DNA from: an uncultured Ruminococcus sp.
GTDB taxonomy: Bacteria > Bacillota > Clostridia > Oscillospirales > CAG-382
Reading direction: 5' to 3'
Assembly: GCA_902783535.1 (NCBI GenBank)
Contig: CACZRJ010000238.1
Location: 1-10,080 of the forward strand
Length of the DNA: 10,080 bases
Shown here: positions 7,154-10,080 of the stretch, piece after piece
Position numbering within the stretch: position 1 is the first letter of the stretch
How the letters are laid out: each line of letters begins with the position of its first letter
Position numbers and translations under genes: made by a program
Notes under the pieces: generated by a model
Told to the model about the DNA's origin: nothing
Databases searched by the model: none
What the model saw: the letters and a program-made list of their open reading frames with translations, nothing else

Positions 7154-8455
7154 ATGAAAAAGAGCAATTACAAACTGTCTCCGACAGCGGCCCACCTTCC
7201 CGAGCACGGTCCCATCGAAGATGGAAAAGAAGTCCTTCTTTCCCTTCGCAACGTCGACATCACATTCGGCAAGGGACCCACGCTGAACCGTGCCGTCAAG
7301 GACGCGTCCTTTGACATTTACAAAGGCGAAACGTTCTCGCTGGTCGGCGAATCCGGTTCCGGAAAAACCACCATCGGACGCGCGGTCATCCGCGTGAATC
7401 CGTGCGCGAACGGCGAGATCCTTTACAAGGGCGTCCGTATTTCCGGAAAGATCCCGCATTCCCTGGACAGGGAAGTCATCCGGAACATCCAGATGATTTT
7501 CCAGGACCCCGCGGCCTCTCTGAACGAGCGCGCCACCGTCGACTACATCATTTCCGAAGGTCTTTACAATTTCCATCTCTTCGAAAATGAGGCCGACCGC
7601 GTCGCGAAAGTCGAGAAGATGATCGAAGAAGTCGGTCTGCTTCCCGAACACCTGACCCGTTATCCGCACGAATTCTCCGGCGGTCAGCGTCAGCGTATCG
7701 GCGTCGCGCGCGCTATGGTCATGGAGCCCGAACTCGTCGTCGCCGACGAACCGATCTCGGCTCTGGACGTGTCCATCCGCGCCCAGGTCCTGAACCTTTT
7801 GAAGAAGTTCCAGGCGGAAAGAAATGTCACCTATCTGTTCATCGCGCACGACCTTTCCATCGTCCGTTTCATTTCGGACCGCGTCGGCGTCATCTACAAG
7901 GGCGACATCGTCGAGGTCGCCAAGACGGAGGAACTCTTTGATTTCCCGCTGCATCCGTATACGCGTTCGCTGATCTCCGCGATCCCGATCCCGGATCCGA
8001 GGCTGGAGAAGAACAAGCTTCTGTTCACCTACGATCCGTCCGTCCACGACTACAGCACCGAGAAACCCAAGCTTGTGGACATCGGTCACGAGCATTTCGT
8101 ATTCGGCACCGAGAAGGAGATCGAGGAATACAGGCGAATCCGCGAATCCGGTGAAAAGGTCAAGTCCATCACCATCCTCGAACCGGGCGATCCGAGACTG
8201 GAAGCGCAGCACGCGGACGAATTCCGCGAAGACGAGATCATCGACCAGCCCGTGCACGATACGGGAAGTCTGCTCTATTCTTTGCTGTCCTTCCTGCTTC
8301 CGATCATCGGACTGCCGGCGGCATTCATTTTCAAGGCGAAGAAGTATTACAAAAACTACCGCGCATGCAAAAAAGGCGCTCTGATCTCTCTCGGGATCAT
8401 CGGCGCGCTGATTGCGATCTATCTGCTCGCTCTGCTGCTCACCGTCCTTCGGTAA
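7154..8455 (+). CDS. oppF: Oligopeptide ABC ATPase, OppF/AmiF type, with C-terminal membrane domain
   Basis: This is the second ATPase, pairing with OppD; 433 residues against about 305-335 for AmiF/OppF. Motifs: Walker A GESGSGKT 65-72, Q-loop IFQDPAASLNE (Gln117), signature FSGGQRQR 174-181, Walker B LVVADEPISALD 194-205, switch His232. The segment YDPSVHDYSTEKPKLVDI near 293-310 resembles the end of AmiF. Beyond about 335 there is an added tail: an acidic linker with EFREDEIIDQP, then two hydrophobic helices at about 372-393 (LLYSLLSFLLPIIGLPAAFI) and 408-431, joined by a basic loop (KAKKYYKNYRACKKG). This pair resembles small two-helix membrane domains found in zinc-ribbon or DUF4190-like proteins. 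A GGAAGGGGGAG tract lies eight bases before ATG, and the gene follows oppD by 19 bases. Confidence 0.92.
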   Translation: MKKSNYKLSPTAAHLPEHGPIEDGKEVLLSLRNVDITFGKGPTLNRAVKDASFDIYKGETFSLVGESGSGKTTIGRAVIRVNPCANGEILYKGVRISGKIPHSLDREVIRNIQMIFQDPAASLNERATVDYIISEGLYNFHLFENEADRVAKVEKMIEEVGLLPEHLTRYPHEFSGGQRQRIGVARAMVMEPELVVADEPISALDVSIRAQVLNLLKKFQAERNVTYLFIAHDLSIVRFISDRVGVIYKGDIVEVAKTEELFDFPLHPYTRSLISAIPIPDPRLEKNKLLFTYDPSVHDYSTEKPKLVDIGHEHFVFGTEKEIEEYRRIRESGEKVKSITILEPGDPRLEAQHADEFREDEIIDQPVHDTGSLLYSLLSFLLPIIGLPAAFIFKAKKYYKNYRACKKGALISLGIIGALIAIYLLALLLTVLR

Positions 8456-8465
8456 CAGGAAGGAC
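8444..8465 (+). repeat. Hairpin wrapping the oppF stop codon
   Basis: GTCCTTC (8444-8450) and GAAGGAC (8459-8465) form a seven-base-pair stem whose loop holds the oppF stop codon TAA (8453-8455). No T-run follows. It may affect decay or coupling between oppF and the next gene, or may be coincidental. Confidence 0.25.
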
Positions 8466-8502
8466 CGCCTGAGCGGACAGCGCAGATCATTCAGGAGAAG
8501 AT

Positions 8503-9765
8503 ATGAGCCGATATGCAAGGGACAAGTCGGGCGATCACCCGCGTCCCGTCAAGCAGGTCGAAGTATCCTCCGATCACCTTGTGCTTCGCATCGTCCTGTT
8601 TATCGCGGCCGTGGCCATTGCCGCGGTCGCGATTACTTTCGGAATCCGCGAACTGTCGAAAGCGGACGACGGATGGCAGGCGATGGAAGTCACGGGCAGG
8701 GAAAACATCGCCCATTGCGGCGACGAGTTCATCTGTCTTTACAAGGTGCCGGTCGGCATGCTTTCGTCCGAATGGAGAAAAATCAAAGAGGTCTACAGCG
8801 ACGCCTGCGTCGCGGGCTACAACCTGTTCGACGCGTATGATACGCACGGGATCCACAATCTCGCGTACGTCAACCAGCACCCCGGAGAGACGGTGAAAGT
8901 TCATCCCGCGCTCTACAGGGCATTGCGGTCGATGGAATCGTCCGGCAGCCGCGCGCTGTATCTCGGACTCGCGTACGACCTGTACGGGGATCTCTTTTAC
9001 GCGGCGAACGACGACGAGGCGAAAGCCTGCGATCCGCTGTCGGACCCGGAAACGAAGAAAACGCTCGAAAAGATCATTTCTTTCGTCAGCGGTTCCGCCG
9101 TTCAGCTGTCGTTCCCGGACGGGGAGTCCGTCTGCCTGACGGTCAGCGAGCCGTACGCCGCATTCGCGAAATCCATTTCCTGCAACGCGTATCTGGACTT
9201 TTTCTGGATGAAGAACGCGTTTCTCGCCGATTTCATCGCGGACGAACTCACGTCGGCCGGATATACGTCGGCAGTCATTTCGAGTTTTGACGGATATATG
9301 CGCAACCTGTACGGAGAGGAAGACTTCTCCGTGAACCTGTTCGAAAAGATCGGAAAAAGCATCTACCGCGCCTGCGAAGCCTCATACAAAGCGAAAACGG
9401 CCATCGTTCAGTACCGCGGCTTCCCGTACAACGAGCAGGACGTCGACCGGTTCCGCGATATGCCCGACGGGTCCGTCCGTCACTCCTGTCTCGATCCGGC
9501 GGACGGCGTCTGCAAAGCCTGTCTGTCCGAAGCGATCTTTTTCTCCGAAAGCAAAAGCTGCGCCGATCTGCTGATCGCGACCATGCGGTGGTATATTTCG
9601 GAACAGCCGGATCTGAACGCTCTGCAGGTGCTTTGCGGCAGAGACCAGGACATCCGCTACCTGTATTCCATGGACGGAAAGATCCATACGAACCATCCAG
9701 GATTGAAGATCGGAAGCCTGTTCTCAAACGGCGAAATCAGTTTTCAGGTCGCGCAGGACGGCTGA
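8503..9765 (+). CDS. Membrane-anchored, degenerate ApbE-like protein
   Basis: This 420-residue protein closes the operon, 47 bases after oppF, with AGGAG at 8493-8497. A single helix at about 26-48 after a basic N-terminus anchors a large domain that should lie outside the cell. The domain follows the order of ApbE (FAD:protein FMN transferase): FDAYDTHGIHNLAYVNQ (109-125) parallels the SRYDPxSexxxlN region; LADFIADELTSAGYTSAVIS (241-260) parallels the KGYxxDxxxxxL stretch; RHSCLDPADG (326-335) parallels HIxDPxTG; CADLLIATM (353-361) parallels ADAxxTA. Several catalytic positions are altered: the KGY motif is gone, TG is DG, and the Asp355-Thr spacing is one residue too long. It may therefore be inactive or altered in substrate. 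Homology is inferred by eye and moderately sure; the link to peptide uptake is unknown. Confidence 0.6.
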   Translation: MSRYARDKSGDHPRPVKQVEVSSDHLVLRIVLFIAAVAIAAVAITFGIRELSKADDGWQAMEVTGRENIAHCGDEFICLYKVPVGMLSSEWRKIKEVYSDACVAGYNLFDAYDTHGIHNLAYVNQHPGETVKVHPALYRALRSMESSGSRALYLGLAYDLYGDLFYAANDDEAKACDPLSDPETKKTLEKIISFVSGSAVQLSFPDGESVCLTVSEPYAAFAKSISCNAYLDFFWMKNAFLADFIADELTSAGYTSAVISSFDGYMRNLYGEEDFSVNLFEKIGKSIYRACEASYKAKTAIVQYRGFPYNEQDVDRFRDMPDGSVRHSCLDPADGVCKACLSEAIFFSESKSCADLLIATMRWYISEQPDLNALQVLCGRDQDIRYLYSMDGKIHTNHPGLKIGSLFSNGEISFQVAQDG

Positions 9766-9782
9766 ATTCAAAAAACCGAAAA

Positions 9783-9835
9783 AGCGGCATTCGCCCGGTG
9801 GTGACCGGAGCGGCTGCCGCTCTTTCATGCTTTTC
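9783..9835. terminator. Two-way intrinsic terminator between convergent operons
   Basis: The outer arms AGCGGCA (9783-9789) and TGCCGCT (9815-9821) pair perfectly, and the inner arms CCGGT (9795-9799) and ACCGG (9804-9808) form a second hairpin. On the plus strand TCTTTCATGCTTTTC follows; on the minus strand the hairpin runs into TTTTTCGGTTTTTTG. The site can therefore stop the opp operon from the left and uxuA from the right; the U-tract is stronger in the uxuA direction. Confidence 0.7.
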
Positions 9836-9884
9836 GAAATATTATGAACGGATGTTCAATAACAGAAAGCGGTCCGTGTCCTTG

Positions 9885-10080
9885 TCAGAAATGCTTTTCG
9901 CAGGCTTCGAACAGCCCGAGAAGGTATGTTGCGCCGAGCGCTCTGTCGTAGAGCCCGTAGCCCGGCTTTCCCGTTTCTCCCCAGATCATCCGCCCGTGAT
10001 CCGGGCGGACGTAGCCGTCGTATTTTTCTTCCGCGAGCGCTCTGACGATCCCGTACATGTCGAGCGACCCGCAGTCTGTC
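9885..10080 (-). CDS. uxuA: Mannonate dehydratase UxuA, C-terminal fragment
   Basis: This minus-strand reading frame enters from the right edge and ends at a TGA (9887-9885), showing the last 64 residues. It contains YDGYVRPDHGRMIWGETGKP followed by GYGLYDRALGATYLLGLFEA, which match the conserved C-terminal region of Gram-positive-type UxuA, including the RPDHGR motif of the active-site region. UxuA removes water from D-mannonate to give 2-keto-3-deoxygluconate in glucuronate breakdown. The rest of the gene, including its start, lies outside the window. It converges on the opp operon and shares its terminator, so it belongs to a separate transcription unit. Confidence 0.9.
   Translation of the reverse strand, partial: TDCGSLDMYGIVRALAEEKYDGYVRPDHGRMIWGETGKPGYGLYDRALGATYLLGLFEACEKHF

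Noticed and set aside
322..7167. Long open frames on the minus strand opposite oppA, oppB and oppD (418-624 codons)
   Set aside because: They mirror the codon pattern of clear, motif-bearing plus-strand genes, lack ribosome binding sites and give low-complexity Val/Asp/Arg-rich proteins with no recognisable domains.
7124..8518. 464-codon minus-strand frame opposite oppF
   Set aside because: It is an antisense shadow of a complete ATPase gene; no start signal or family motif is visible.

Overview
The window comes from a GC-rich bacterial genome, most likely a Gram-positive of the Clostridia (Firmicutes). The evidence is strong AGGAGG-type ribosome binding sites, a lipobox lipoprotein as transporter receptor, a sigma-A promoter in an AT-rich leader, and an AmiA/AmiC/AmiD/AmiE/AmiF-like gene order with family features that I recognise from the streptococcal Ami oligopeptide importer. 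I cannot name the species.

Layout: 1-342 is flanking and regulatory DNA with a 17-bp imperfect palindrome, two sigma-A-type promoters and an inverted repeat. It is followed by one plus-strand operon: a substrate-binding lipoprotein (343-2628), a gap with three inverted repeats, a permease with a large extracellular domain (2782-4356), the partner permease (4353-5363), ATPase OppD/AmiE-like (5377-7134), ATPase OppF/AmiF-like (7154-8455), and a membrane-anchored, degenerate ApbE-like protein (8503-9765). A two-way terminator separates this operon from the convergent 3' end of uxuA (mannonate dehydratase, minus strand, cut by the window edge).

The lipoprotein should capture peptides outside the cell, the two permeases form the channel, and the two ATPases power import. 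What stands out is that nearly every component departs from the textbook Opp form. The receptor appears circularly permuted: the segment that normally ends the fold lies at its N-terminus, and the chain stops where that segment would normally begin. OppD carries about 230 residues of predicted helix/coiled coil inserted between Walker A and the Q-loop. OppF has a roughly 100-residue C-terminal extension ending in two membrane helices. The last gene encodes an ApbE-like fold that has lost much of its catalytic signature. Together this looks like a structurally elaborated Ami-type importer. These domain calls rest on reading motifs and remembered family sequences, not on database searches.
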